DNA of 30,115 nt from Pseudomonadota bacterium (GCA_023387085.1 JAEWIL010000145.1:1-30115), one strand, 5' to 3'; counted from the stretch's first letter, positions 22,411 through 30,115 are shown. Notes: a model not told the origin generated them from the sequence alone. Made by a program: numbers and translations.

Positions 22411-23423
22411 GCGACATCCTCGCGGCGTGGGATATAATAATAGGCGAGCCAGAAGAGCAGCATCACCGTCCCGATGCCGTACCGCATCCATGTATCGGTG
22501 ACGAGCTGGCGCCCGAAGCCTTCGAGCAGGCCGGCGACGAACAGCATCAGGATGACGCCGACCATCACCTTGCCCGCGGTCCGTCCGGCATCCGACGCCG
22601 CTTCAAGCCGGCCGCGCGCGCCGGGAAACACGACCGCGGTGCCGATGCGCAGGCCCGCGGCGCCCGACAGCGCGGCGGCGAACAGCTCGGTCGTGCCGTG
22701 GATGAACAGCCAGCCGCCGAAATCGACCCCGAGCCCCTTGCCCGAAAACAGCGCGAGCATCGCGCCGAGCGCGATGCCCTGATAATATTCGAGCATCATC
22801 GTCGGGATGCCGAACGCGAAGCCCAGCGCGAATGACATGATCGACACCTGGCTGTTATGGGTGAAGAGATAGGTCGCGAAGATGTGGAGTCCGCTTTCCT
22901 GGTCTCCGCCGCCCTTGCCGTGCCCGAGCGTCGAGCGCAGGAACTCGACCGTCGCATGCGGGTCGCGGCCGCCCGACATCTCTTCGGGAACGAAATTATA
23001 ATACCATTCGGGATTGCTCGCGACGAGCGCGTAGCTGGTGAGGGCGCCTAGGATGATTACCAGCGCGATGATCAAAGTTTCCTTCCACACCGCGCGCACC
23101 GCGGCCGGCCAGTCGTAGCGGAAGAAGCGGCGGATTCGGCTGCGCCGCGTCTCGCGCACCCCATAGACAAGGAAATAGCCGCGGATCGACAGCGCCTCGA
23201 GATGATCGAGAAGCGCCTTGTCGAGGCTGGTCGCCCGCGCGGTCGACAACGAGGACAAAGTCGCGCGATAAAGGATCGGGAGCTGGAGCAGCTCGTCGCT
23301 GGTCAGTGCTGCGGCGCCTTTTTTCTCCAGCTTGGTCAGCAGCAGGTCGAAGGCGATCCAATCGGTCTCGCGCTCGGCGCGGAAGCGGCTGGTCGAAAAG
23401 GCAGGGAGTTCGGCCGCGCTCAT
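22407..23423 (-). CDS. SpoIIM-like (stage II sporulation protein M family) membrane protein
   Basis: A 338-residue protein of the SpoIIM family. In Bacillus SpoIIM is part of the engulfment machinery, but this host does not sporulate, so the role must differ. The first 110 residues are soluble and helical (SDELLQLPILYRATLSSLST region). Hydrophobic segments then lie at about 116-135, 190-210, 214-227, 237-260, 284-304 and 316-331. The family motif is IHGTTELFAAALSGAAGLRIG, with His242 and Glu246 inside the membrane, preceded by TYLFTHNSQVSIMSFALG. The ATG at 23423 overlaps the DUF58 stop by four bases. This family with RDD, DUF58 and MoxR is a recurrent cluster in bacteria. Confidence 0.88.
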   Translation of the reverse strand: MSAAELPAFSTSRFRAERETDWIAFDLLLTKLEKKGAAALTSDELLQLPILYRATLSSLSTARATSLDKALLDHLEALSIRGYFLVYGVRETRRSRIRRFFRYDWPAAVRAVWKETLIIALVIILGALTSYALVASNPEWYYNFVPEEMSGGRDPHATVEFLRSTLGHGKGGGDQESGLHIFATYLFTHNSQVSIMSFALGFAFGIPTMMLEYYQGIALGAMLALFSGKGLGVDFGGWLFIHGTTELFAAALSGAAGLRIGTAVVFPGARGRLEAASDAGRTAGKVMVGVILMLFVAGLLEGFGRQLVTDTWMRYGIGTVMLLFWLAYYYIPRREDVA

Positions 23424-24736
23424 ACGCTGCCGGCCCGCTTGATGCCGAGATAGGCCTCGACGACCGATGCTCCCATCGCGTCGGCGGGCACCTCGATGAC
23501 GTCGGCACCGAGCCGTTGCAGCCGCGCGATGACGAGCTGGCGGTCGCGCAGCATCGCCGCCGCGACGTTGGCGCGGGTGACGTCGGCGGCGCTTTCGGGG
23601 CGCTGTCGCTCGACCGCCTCGACCTCGTCGTCGCGGATGACGACGAACAGCAGGCGGTGCGTTTTCACCAGCCGGCCGGCGGCGCGGATCATCAGGTCGG
23701 CGCTTGTCGCGTCGGTGAATTCGGTGAACAGGATGATCAGCGAGCGACGGTTGAGCGACGCTGAAAGCGTCGTCAGCGCGAGGGTGAAATTGCTCTCGAC
23801 CGGCGCATAGTCGATCAGGCTCGCCGCGCGCTGCAGCGCCGGGAAATCCTGTACGTGCATATAGGCAGGGGTCAGCGCCTGCGGCTTGGCGGCGAAGGAA
23901 AAGAAGCTGATGCGGTCGCCGAGCTTCAGTCCGGCATAGGCGAGCAGCAGCGCCGCCGACACCGCGCGGTCGACGCGCGGGACGCCGCCGACGGGCTCGG
24001 CCATCGTCCGCCCGGCGTCGATCGCCAGGATCACGCGATTGTCGCGTTCGACGCGATATTCCTTGGCGAGCAGCTTGATGTGGCGCGCCGAGGCGTTCCA
24101 GTCGATCGCGCGCCGGTCCATCCCCGGCTGAAATTCGGCGAGCGCTTCATATTCGCTGCCTTCGCCGCGCAATTGCTGCTGGCGGAGGCCGAACCAGCTA
24201 TCGCGCTGGAACAGGCGGCTGCCCTCTTCGGTCACCGCGCGCAGGCTGGGAACGATCGCGACGCTGCGGCCGATGGCGAAGCGGCGCTGTTTCCATACCA
24301 GACCCAGCGGGCCGGCCCAGCGTATCCACAGCGCTTCTACAAGGGCCTGTCCGCGCCGCGATGCGGTGAGCGGCAGGGTGCGGACGAGCGCGGCGGCGTC
24401 GGTTGCGCGCGTCACATCGCTCGCGAGCCGGCCGCCGGGGGCGAGCCGTTCGTCGAGCGCGAGCGCGATTTCCGCTCGCTGCGGCACGGTCGGTCCGCTC
24501 GCGACGAGCCGGAGGTCGAAGCTGTCGCCGACCCCCGCCTGGTGCGGAAGCCGGACGTCGAGCGCGAGCCGGCGCGGACTGGCGCCGGCCATCGCGTCGA
24601 TCAGCAGGCCGACGAGAACCAGGCCGATCCATGCGGGCGCGATAATCCACAGGCCGGGCCGGACCAGCCCGAGCGCCAACGCCAGGGGGGCACCGAGCAG
24701 CAGCAGATAGATCGCGCGCCGCGTCGGATAGATCAC
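23420..24736 (-). CDS. DUF58 domain protein (VWA-like)
   Basis: A 438-residue protein with two N-terminal hydrophobic helices (about 7-45) followed by a beta-rich region and the DUF58 domain. The domain hallmark is GSEYEALAEFQPGMDRRAIDWN, then ARHIKLLAKEYRVERDN, then a VWA-like MIDAS-type start VILAIDAGRTM. DUF58 proteins usually pair with MoxR ATPases, which may remodel them, but the molecular role is not settled. The start is GTG at 24736, overlapping the MoxR stop by four bases (GTGA). The preceding open frame lies inside moxR and is rejected. The next gene, SpoIIM-like, also overlaps by four bases, so MoxR, DUF58 and SpoIIM are probably made in fixed ratio. Confidence 0.9.
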   Translation of the reverse strand: MIYPTRRAIYLLLLGAPLALALGLVRPGLWIIAPAWIGLVLVGLLIDAMAGASPRRLALDVRLPHQAGVGDSFDLRLVASGPTVPQRAEIALALDERLAPGGRLASDVTRATDAAALVRTLPLTASRRGQALVEALWIRWAGPLGLVWKQRRFAIGRSVAIVPSLRAVTEEGSRLFQRDSWFGLRQQQLRGEGSEYEALAEFQPGMDRRAIDWNASARHIKLLAKEYRVERDNRVILAIDAGRTMAEPVGGVPRVDRAVSAALLLAYAGLKLGDRISFFSFAAKPQALTPAYMHVQDFPALQRAASLIDYAPVESNFTLALTTLSASLNRRSLIILFTEFTDATSADLMIRAAGRLVKTHRLLFVVIRDDEVEAVERQRPESAADVTRANVAAAMLRDRQLVIARLQRLGADVIEVPADAMGASVVEAYLGIKRAGSV

Positions 24737-25695
24737 CGGGGCACGTCCTCGCGTTCGATGAGGTCGCCGACGACCTGTTCGACGCTGCGGCCCTCGATCT
24801 CGGCGGCGGCTGAAAGGATCAGGCGATGGCGCAGCACGCCCGCCGCGAGCCGCTGGACGTCGTCGGGGATCACATAGTCGCGCCCCTCGAGCGCCGCGGC
24901 GGCGCACGAGGCGCGCGCGAGCAGGGTTGCGGCGCGCGGGCTGGCACCGCACGCCAAGTCGGCGCTCGCGCGGGTCGCACGGATCAGGCGGACGATATAG
25001 TCGACGATCTCCTCGGCCAGCCGCACGGTCGCGATCGTGTCGATCGCGGCGGCGATCGCTTTGGCATCGGCGATCTGCGCGACGCCGAAATCACCGACTG
25101 CGGGGCTTTTGAACCGCCCGCCATGGTCGGCGACGATGCGGCGTTCCTCGGCGGCATCGGGATAATCGACGACCAGCTTGAACAGGAAGCGGTCGAGCTG
25201 CGCCTCGGGCAGCGGGTAGACGCCCTGCTGCTCGATCGGATTCTGCGTCGCGAGCACGGTGAAGCGCGGGCTCATTGCGTGCGGCTCGCCGTTGATCGTG
25301 ACTCGCCGTTCCTGCATTGCCTCAAGCAGCGCAGCCTGCGTTTTCGGCGGGGTGCGGTTGATTTCGTCGGCGAGCAGCAACTCGGTGAAGATCGGCCCCT
25401 TGGTGAGCGTGAAGCTCGACGTCTGAAAGTTGAACAGGTTCGAGCCGAGGATGTCGCCGGGCATCAGGTCGGGGGTGAACTGGATGCGCCCGAAATCGAG
25501 CCCGACCGCGCGGGCGAAGGCCTGCGCGAGCAGGGTCTTTGCCGTGCCCGGGGGGCCTTCGAGCAGGACGTGCCCCCCGGCGAGCAGCGCGATGGTGATC
25601 ATGCGGGTCAGCGGACCCTGCCCGAACACGACCTTTGCCACCTCACCTTCGATCGCGGCGCCTAACGCCTGGACGCTTTCGATGTCAGCCGTCAC
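24733..25695 (-). CDS. MoxR-family AAA+ ATPase
   Basis: A 320-residue AAA+ ATPase of the MoxR family. Visible motifs are Walker A GPPGTAKT (residues 47-54), the MoxR-specific FTPDLMPGDILGSN, Walker B LLLADEINR (106-114), KTQAALLEAMQER, sensor 1 ATQNPIEQQGVYPLPEAQLDRF (with Asn152), and a C-terminal sensor 2 region SPRAATLLARA. MoxR proteins act as chaperone-like ATPases in maturation of VWA-domain proteins, typically the DUF58 or VWA protein next door, here the following gene. The start is GTG at 25695, overlapping the DUF4350 stop by 11 bases. It is cytoplasmic and probably works at the membrane with the DUF58 and SpoIIM proteins. Confidence 0.94.
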   Translation of the reverse strand: MTADIESVQALGAAIEGEVAKVVFGQGPLTRMITIALLAGGHVLLEGPPGTAKTLLAQAFARAVGLDFGRIQFTPDLMPGDILGSNLFNFQTSSFTLTKGPIFTELLLADEINRTPPKTQAALLEAMQERRVTINGEPHAMSPRFTVLATQNPIEQQGVYPLPEAQLDRFLFKLVVDYPDAAEERRIVADHGGRFKSPAVGDFGVAQIADAKAIAAAIDTIATVRLAEEIVDYIVRLIRATRASADLACGASPRAATLLARASCAAAALEGRDYVIPDDVQRLAAGVLRHRLILSAAAEIEGRSVEQVVGDLIEREDVPR

Positions 25696-26911
25696 GCAAC
25701 AATTCCTTTCTGATGTCGTGGAGCGCCTGCGCGTCGCTCAAAAATTCATGCCGGTTGCGGGCGAGCGGCAGGCGCCGTGCGATCGCGGAAAACAGCGTCT
25801 CGCCCTGCAGCCGGCGGTCGATCCAGCTATCGATCGCCGGGCCGTCGAGACCGGCTGGCGCATGCAGCCGGCGCGCGATCGCGCCGCGCTGGCTCGCCAC
25901 ATAGGCATCGGCCCCGTCGAGTTCGCGGCGGGCCTGGCGGATAAGGTCCGCACTGTTCGCGATCAGCGCCGCTTTCGAGATCGGGATCGCGCGGCCGGGC
26001 CTCAGCGCCGGGCCGAAGCGCACCCAAGCCTGCCACAGCGCGAGCAGGCCCGCGGCGATCAGGCAGAGCGTGATGCCGATGAACGGCGGCACGAACGCGA
26101 AGCGGAGCAGCGAGCGCTGGCCGCCGAAGCCGTTGAGCGTCAGATCGAAGGCGATCGCATCGGCATCGGCATCCTCGGCGACCGCGTCGATCAACAGTGC
26201 GGCGGCGCGCGCTTTATCGTGCGATGCGAAGGCCAGATTGTCGATCAGGTCGGGGTCGGCGAGGATATAGAGGTCGCGGTTCGTCGTGCGGGCCAATATT
26301 GCACCGCCGTTCGCGCCCGCGATCAGCGGCTCGATCCCGTCGCCGTCGACCGTCTGGGCATTGGCGGGCAGGTAGACGGTGAAGGATCGCCCCGCGATAC
26401 TGGCGGGGACTTTCTGTGCGTGCGTATCTGCCGACCGTACGCGGACCTCGCCGAACCGGCTTGGAGGCAGCAGCTTGCCATCGGGCGTGGATGCGAAGCC
26501 CGGCCCGGCCCAGCCCGGCTTCCTCTTCTGATTTGGCAGGTTCAGTGTTCGCCACTTGGGCAGAACGACCAGCACGCGGTCCTCCTGCTTGCTGATCAGT
26601 TCTTCGATATCCGCGGGCTTGCTGGTCGGCGTCGGGGTCAGGATCAACAGCGGTCCCGATTCTTCGTCCCCTGTCCCGACCCGGCGGCGAAGTTCGACGT
26701 CGGCGCCCGCGCGTTCGAGCAGATCGACGATACCGGCGTAGCCCGGCGCCGCTTTCGACAGCGCGTGACTGCCGCCGTCCTTGCCGCTCGACAGCTCCGG
26801 GCCGAGCGCAATCAACGCCCATAGCGCGATGAAGGCGATCAGCCCGATCACGACAATTCCCGCCATCACGAGCGGGCTGAAGCCATGATCGCCGGCGCGC
26901 AGGCGGCTCAT
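25685..26911 (-). CDS. DUF4350 domain membrane protein
   Basis: A 408-residue protein with a transmembrane helix at about residues 12-36 and another at 271-293, leaving a periplasm-facing domain of about 230 residues between them. That domain holds the DUF4350-like region (GYAGIVDLLERAGADVELRR, then LLILTPT and VLPKW), which resembles GldG-like sugar-binding or ABC-associated folds. The C-terminal 110 residues are cytoplasmic and helical. The ATG at 26911 overlaps the DUF4129 stop by four bases (ATGA); the upstream frame lies inside that gene in another phase. In related operons DUF4350 and DUF4129 proteins precede moxR as here. The exact function is unknown. Confidence 0.85.
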   Translation of the reverse strand: MSRLRAGDHGFSPLVMAGIVVIGLIAFIALWALIALGPELSSGKDGGSHALSKAAPGYAGIVDLLERAGADVELRRRVGTGDEESGPLLILTPTPTSKPADIEELISKQEDRVLVVLPKWRTLNLPNQKRKPGWAGPGFASTPDGKLLPPSRFGEVRVRSADTHAQKVPASIAGRSFTVYLPANAQTVDGDGIEPLIAGANGGAILARTTNRDLYILADPDLIDNLAFASHDKARAAALLIDAVAEDADADAIAFDLTLNGFGGQRSLLRFAFVPPFIGITLCLIAAGLLALWQAWVRFGPALRPGRAIPISKAALIANSADLIRQARRELDGADAYVASQRGAIARRLHAPAGLDGPAIDSWIDRRLQGETLFSAIARRLPLARNRHEFLSDAQALHDIRKELLRDG

Positions 26912-27606
26912 GTCCGCGCCCAATTCCTGGGAATCGTCATTTCGGCATAGGCGCCGCGACACTCCTGCCATGCGTTTTCGTCGATCGAGCGGCCGCCGAA
27001 CAGGCTGATCTCGACCGCGCGGGCGATCCGGCTGAAGGCGTGGCGCGCGACCGAGGGCAGATCCTCTGCCGCGGCAAGCTCGCGCGAGGTCATCGCGGGG
27101 CGGACGAGACCGGGGCGGCGACCCTCGATATCGTCGACGCTGCGATAGAGGAGCAGATGCACGGCTTCGGCGAAACGACCGGCCGCGGCGAGTGCGTCGG
27201 CGTCGGCAAGCCGCGCGCGCGCGGCGCCGGCTTCGGCCTCGCCGATGCTCTCCTCCGCTTCGAGGTCGCGGCGTTTGCGAGCGAAGCGGAGATTGTCGAC
27301 CCAGTCGGCGAAGGCGGGCACGAAATTGTAGAGAATGAGCAGCAACAAGGCCGCGGCGCCGATCCACAGCAGGGGCTTTATCGCCGGGGCGGTCCATTGG
27401 AAAAAGTCGCGCAGCCAGCCGAGATCCCATTGCGGAAATTCGGGCGGTGGCGGTTGTGCGGGAAAGGCCGTCTGGATCTCTCCCCCCGCCATCGTCTGGC
27501 CATAGCCGGGATCGACGAGTTCGGGATCGATGAGCCAGCCTTCGCCGTTTCCCGCGCTCGGCGTTTCGGCGGCCGCCGACGCCTGGGCGATCCACAGCGA
27601 TATCAT
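26908..27606 (-). CDS. DUF4129 domain membrane protein, first gene of the MoxR/DUF58 operon
   Basis: A 232-residue protein with one strong transmembrane helix (about 75-100: AIKPLLWIGAAALLLLILYN) and a C-terminal cytoplasmic DUF4129 region, including AAGRFAEAVHLLLYRSVDDIE, MTSRELA and RIARAVEISLFGGRSIDENAW. DUF4129 is often fused to transglutaminase domains; here it is stand-alone. The N-terminal 70 residues look periplasmic and proline-rich, with a short hydrophobic start (MISLWIAQASAAA) that may be the remnant of a signal peptide. The ATG at 27606 lacks an obvious ribosome-binding site; an in-frame ATG at 27675 is an alternative. It opens an eight-gene operon and is divergent from the E1-fusion gene. 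Confidence 0.82.
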   Translation of the reverse strand: MISLWIAQASAAAETPSAGNGEGWLIDPELVDPGYGQTMAGGEIQTAFPAQPPPPEFPQWDLGWLRDFFQWTAPAIKPLLWIGAAALLLLILYNFVPAFADWVDNLRFARKRRDLEAEESIGEAEAGAARARLADADALAAAGRFAEAVHLLLYRSVDDIEGRRPGLVRPAMTSRELAAAEDLPSVARHAFSRIARAVEISLFGGRSIDENAWQECRGAYAEMTIPRNWART

Positions 27607-27725
27607 GTTGAAAAGAGTGCCCCGCCCTGCTCGGTCATCAGGAAGGTGGTAGCGCGAGGCGCCGCGAGAAGGCAAGAGGTGCTTGCGCGCCAGACGGCCC
27701 CGTTATAGCGCGCCGGACCAGACAT

Positions 27726-27747
27726 GATGGTTGCATCGGCAACCATC
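27726..27747. promoter_or_regulatory. Inverted repeat, possible operator of the E1-fusion gene
   Basis: gatggttgc (27726-27734) and gcaaccatc (27739-27747) form a perfect 9-bp inverted repeat with a 4-base spacer, 23 bases ahead of the GTG start at 27771 and inside the 164-base divergent region. The GTTGC...GCAAC core is like sites used by MarR-type repressors, but no regulator gene is visible, so this is inference. It could also be an mRNA leader hairpin. Confidence 0.5.
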
Positions 27748-27770
27748 GGCGAAGCGGATGGAGACGATCG

Positions 27771-29972
27771 GTGGACGCGGCGCAGGCAGTACATGAGAAA
27801 TTCCTTGCGGCGCTTGCAGCCGGATCGCTCGCCCGCGGGGCTGACGCGCCCGATCCGGCGGCGGCCGGACTGTCGCGCGCCGAGGCGACCGACATCTTTC
27901 TGTCGCAGTTGACCAGCCGCCAGATGGATCGTTTGTCGCGCCACTTGCAGGCGCGGGGCGAGGGTTTCTACACGATCGGCTCGTCGGGGCACGAGGGCAA
28001 TGCCTCGGTCGCCGCGGCGTTGCGCGTCACCGACATGGCGTTTCTCCACTATCGATCGAATGCGTTCCAGCTTCACCGGTCGCGCCAGCTTCCGGGCGGT
28101 ACGCCGACGTGGGACATGCTGCTGAGTTTCGCGGCATCGAGCGAGGATCCGATCTCGGGCGGCCGGCACAAGGTGATCGGGTCGAAGCCGCTCAGTATCC
28201 CCCCGCAGACTTCGACGATCGCTTCGCACCTGCCCAAGGCGGTCGGCGCGGCCTTCTCGATCGCCATTGCGCGGCGGCTGGGCCTGGAGGGCTGTACGTT
28301 GCCCGACGACGCTGTGGTCCTCGCGAGCTTCGGCGACGCCTCGGCGAACCATTCGACCGCGCAGGGTGCCTTCAATACCGCGGGCTGGTCGGCGTTCCAG
28401 GGCTCGCCGATGCCGCTCATTTTCCTGTGCGAGGACAATGGCATCGGGATTTCGACGCGCACCCCCACCGGATGGATCGAGGCGCAGTTCCGGCACCGCG
28501 CGGGCCTGCATTATATAAAGTGCGACGGCACCGACCTCGCTTCGGCCTACGCGGGCGCGAAGGAGGCCGCCGATTATGCGCGGCGGACGCGCAAGCCCGT
28601 GTTCCTGCACATGGACACGGTACGCCTCTACGGTCATGCCGGGTCCGATGTGCAGGGCGCCTATCTGCCCAAGGCGCTGATCGAATCGGACGAAGCGCGC
28701 GATCCGCTGCTTGCGGGCGCGGCGCTGATGGTCGAACAGGGCTGGATGTCGGCCGCCGAGATCGCCGATACCTATGACGAGATCGGCGCGACGCTGGCGC
28801 GGCAGGCCGAGGCGGCGATTGCGCGGCCAAAGATCACGACGCCGGCGCATGTGATGGAAAGCCTGATTCCGCCGAAGCGCGAAGTGGTGCGTGCGAACAC
28901 CCCGTCCGACGACGACCGCAGGGCGATGTTCGGCAGCGATGCACAGGCGATGGACAAGCCGATGCATATGGCGCGGCTGCTGAGCTGGGCGCTCGCCGAC
29001 CTGATGCTGGCGCACAAGGAAATCGCCGTGATGGGCGAGGACGTCGGGCCGAAAGGCGGCGTCTACAACGTCACCGCGAAACTGCATCAGCGCTTTGGCT
29101 CGGCGCGCGTGATCAACACATTGCTCGACGAACAGGCGATCCTCGGGCTTGCGATCGGTATGGCGCACAACGGCTTCGTACCGATGCCCGAGATCCAGTT
29201 CCTCGCCTATGTTCACAATGCCGAGGACCAGATTCGCGGCGAGGCGGCGACGCTCAGCTTCTTCTCGAACGGCCAATATACCAACCCGATGGTCATCCGC
29301 ATCGCGGGGCTCGGCTATCAAAAGGGCTTCGGCGGACATTTCCATAATGACAACAGCCTCGCGGTCTTCCGCGACATTCCCGGCGTCATCCTCGCGGTGC
29401 CGTCGAACGGACGCGATGCGGTGCATATGCTGCGCGAATGCGTGCGGCTGGCGCGCGAGGAGCAGCGCGTCGTCGTCTTCGTCGAACCGATCGCGCTCTA
29501 CATGACGCGCGATCTGCACGAGGAAGGCGATGGCCTCTGGACCAGCGTCTATGAAGCGCCGGGCGCAGGGGTGCCGATCCGCTTCGGCGATGTCGGGGTG
29601 CATGGCGATGGGACCGACCTTGCGATCGTGACCTACGGCAATGGATATTATCTGTCGCGGCAGGCCGAGAAATTGCTCGCGGCCGATGGGGTCAAGGCGC
29701 GCGTGATCGATTTGCGTTGGCTGGGTCCGGTCGACGAGGACAGGCTGGTCGCCGCGGTCGGCGATGCGAAGCGCATCCTGATCGTCGACGAATGCCGCAT
29801 CACCGGCTCGCAGAGCGAGGCGCTGATGGCGACCTTCGTCGAGCGTGCGCCCGACAAGAAGATCGCGCGCATCGCCGCCGACGACAGCTTCATCCCGCTT
29901 GGCAAGGCGGCGACACTGACGCTGCCCAGCCGCGACAGTATCGTTGCGGCGGCGAAGGAGCTCCTCGCATGA
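27771..29972 (+). CDS. Fused alpha-beta 2-oxoacid dehydrogenase E1 (thiamine diphosphate)
   Basis: A 733-residue protein that joins both halves of a heterotetrameric E1. The alpha half is residues 1 to about 380, with YTIGSSGHEGNASVAAAL, ISGGRHKVIG, TIASHLPKAVGAAFSIA, and the ThDP motif FGDASANHSTAQGAFNTAG ending CEDNGIGIST. The beta half is about 395-733, with VMGEDVGPKGGVYNVT, LLDEQAILGLAIGMAHNG, PEIQFLAYVHNAEDQI and a transketolase C-terminal domain. Such enzymes decarboxylate a 2-oxoacid and pass the acyl group to a lipoyl or acyl carrier. The beta loop reads GGHFHNDNS instead of the usual GPQHSQS. The GTG start at 27771 has GGAG seven bases upstream. Its stop overlaps the next gene, an acyltransferase, by four bases. 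The true substrate is unknown. Confidence 0.88.
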   Translation: MDAAQAVHEKFLAALAAGSLARGADAPDPAAAGLSRAEATDIFLSQLTSRQMDRLSRHLQARGEGFYTIGSSGHEGNASVAAALRVTDMAFLHYRSNAFQLHRSRQLPGGTPTWDMLLSFAASSEDPISGGRHKVIGSKPLSIPPQTSTIASHLPKAVGAAFSIAIARRLGLEGCTLPDDAVVLASFGDASANHSTAQGAFNTAGWSAFQGSPMPLIFLCEDNGIGISTRTPTGWIEAQFRHRAGLHYIKCDGTDLASAYAGAKEAADYARRTRKPVFLHMDTVRLYGHAGSDVQGAYLPKALIESDEARDPLLAGAALMVEQGWMSAAEIADTYDEIGATLARQAEAAIARPKITTPAHVMESLIPPKREVVRANTPSDDDRRAMFGSDAQAMDKPMHMARLLSWALADLMLAHKEIAVMGEDVGPKGGVYNVTAKLHQRFGSARVINTLLDEQAILGLAIGMAHNGFVPMPEIQFLAYVHNAEDQIRGEAATLSFFSNGQYTNPMVIRIAGLGYQKGFGGHFHNDNSLAVFRDIPGVILAVPSNGRDAVHMLRECVRLAREEQRVVVFVEPIALYMTRDLHEEGDGLWTSVYEAPGAGVPIRFGDVGVHGDGTDLAIVTYGNGYYLSRQAEKLLAADGVKARVIDLRWLGPVDEDRLVAAVGDAKRILIVDECRITGSQSEALMATFVERAPDKKIARIAADDSFIPLGKAATLTLPSRDSIVAAAKELLA

Positions 29973-30115
29973 ACTCGCGCAAGACCGCACTCGTCGTTGC
30001 GCCCGGCCGCGGCACCTATGGCAAGGGCGAGCTCGGCAGCATCGCGCGACTTCACGGTGCGCGTTTCGCCGATCTGATCGCGAACTTCGACGCGCAGCGC
30101 CGCGAGCGCGGGCAG
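29969..30115 (+). CDS. Malonyl/acyltransferase (FabD-like), N-terminal fragment cut by window end
   Basis: The first 49 codons of a gene that runs off the window. Its ATG overlaps the E1 stop by four bases (ATGA), so translation is coupled. The N-terminus TALVVAPGRGTYGKGELG matches the start of ACP S-acyltransferases (FabD, AT domains), where an F/A-PGQGSQ type loop precedes the catalytic Ser region; here Gln is replaced by Arg and Ser by Thr. LHGARFADLIANFDAQRRERG follows. The catalytic Ser-His part lies outside the window, so the assignment rests on this one loop and on context. If right, the operon pairs a 2-oxoacid decarboxylase with a carrier-protein acyltransferase. Confidence 0.6.
   Translation, partial: MNSRKTALVVAPGRGTYGKGELGSIARLHGARFADLIANFDAQRRERGQ

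Noticed and set aside
27603..29990. A 795-codon open frame on the minus strand
   Set aside because: It lies antisense to the E1-fusion gene, which has clear family motifs. High GC at third positions produces long open frames on the opposite strand; the translated sequence shows no domain.
1..30115. tRNA, rRNA, CRISPR array, prophage or insertion sequence
   Set aside because: No cloverleaf, regularly spaced repeats, integrase or transposase was recognised on either strand; genes fill almost the whole window.

Overview
The window is one contiguous stretch of a high-GC alphaproteobacterial chromosome, almost certainly Sphingomonadales and most like Sphingopyxis/Sphingomonas. The evidence is a MipZ-type ParA ATPase and a DivK response regulator, a PgmG-type phosphomannomutase/phosphoglucomutase, an MmcB-like PD-(D/E)XK protein, DUF3572, a FemAB-like acyltransferase, and the very GC-rich third codon positions. 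It is mostly housekeeping DNA, densely packed. No tRNA, rRNA, insertion sequence, phage gene or CRISPR array was seen, and no gene-free stretch exceeds 300 bases. All family assignments come from reading motifs, not from database searches.

Layout. 1-2469 (+): the C-terminal part of feoB (the G-domain end is cut off), ssb and an mmcB-like gene. 2473-4912 (-): a riboflavin operon reading unknown membrane protein, ribD, ribE, unknown membrane protein. 4913-5169: an AT-rich, TGC-rich region ending in a strong plus-strand terminator with no plus-strand gene before it, so a candidate small RNA. 5170-7453 (-): aminopeptidase P and a hotdog thioesterase, divergent from 7521-9677 (+), a secreted S9 prolyl oligopeptidase, which is followed by an atypical unknown gene (9682-10089). 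10086-10922 (-): a HAD hydrolase and rpmJ. 11095-15726 (-): mipZ, pgmG, lptB, rpoN. 15811-17106 (+): panC and a small Sel1-repeat protein behind a CtrA-like site. 17205-19783 (-): DUF3572, HAD, RidA-like and FemAB-like genes. 19856-20218 (+): divK.

20335-27606 (-) is an eight-gene, mostly overlapping operon: DUF4129, DUF4350, MoxR AAA+ ATPase, DUF58, SpoIIM-like, RDD, nitroreductase-like and a proline-rich lipoprotein. It resembles the widespread but functionally obscure MoxR/DUF58/SpoIIM/RDD membrane system, with two extra genes at the end. 27771-30115 (+) opens a divergent operon whose first gene is a fused alpha-beta thiamine-diphosphate 2-oxoacid dehydrogenase E1. It is translationally coupled to what looks like a malonyl/acyltransferase (FabD-like) gene cut off by the window end. 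That pairing suggests a 2-oxoacid-derived acyl unit being moved to a carrier protein rather than ordinary central metabolism.

The strongest leads for new biology are the orphan promoter-terminator unit at about 5035-5130, the MoxR/DUF58 operon with its nitroreductase and lipoprotein, and the E1 fusion plus acyltransferase pair. A two-copy palindromic intergenic repeat, long inverted repeats between divergent genes, and the low-GC unknown gene at 9682-10089 are secondary leads.
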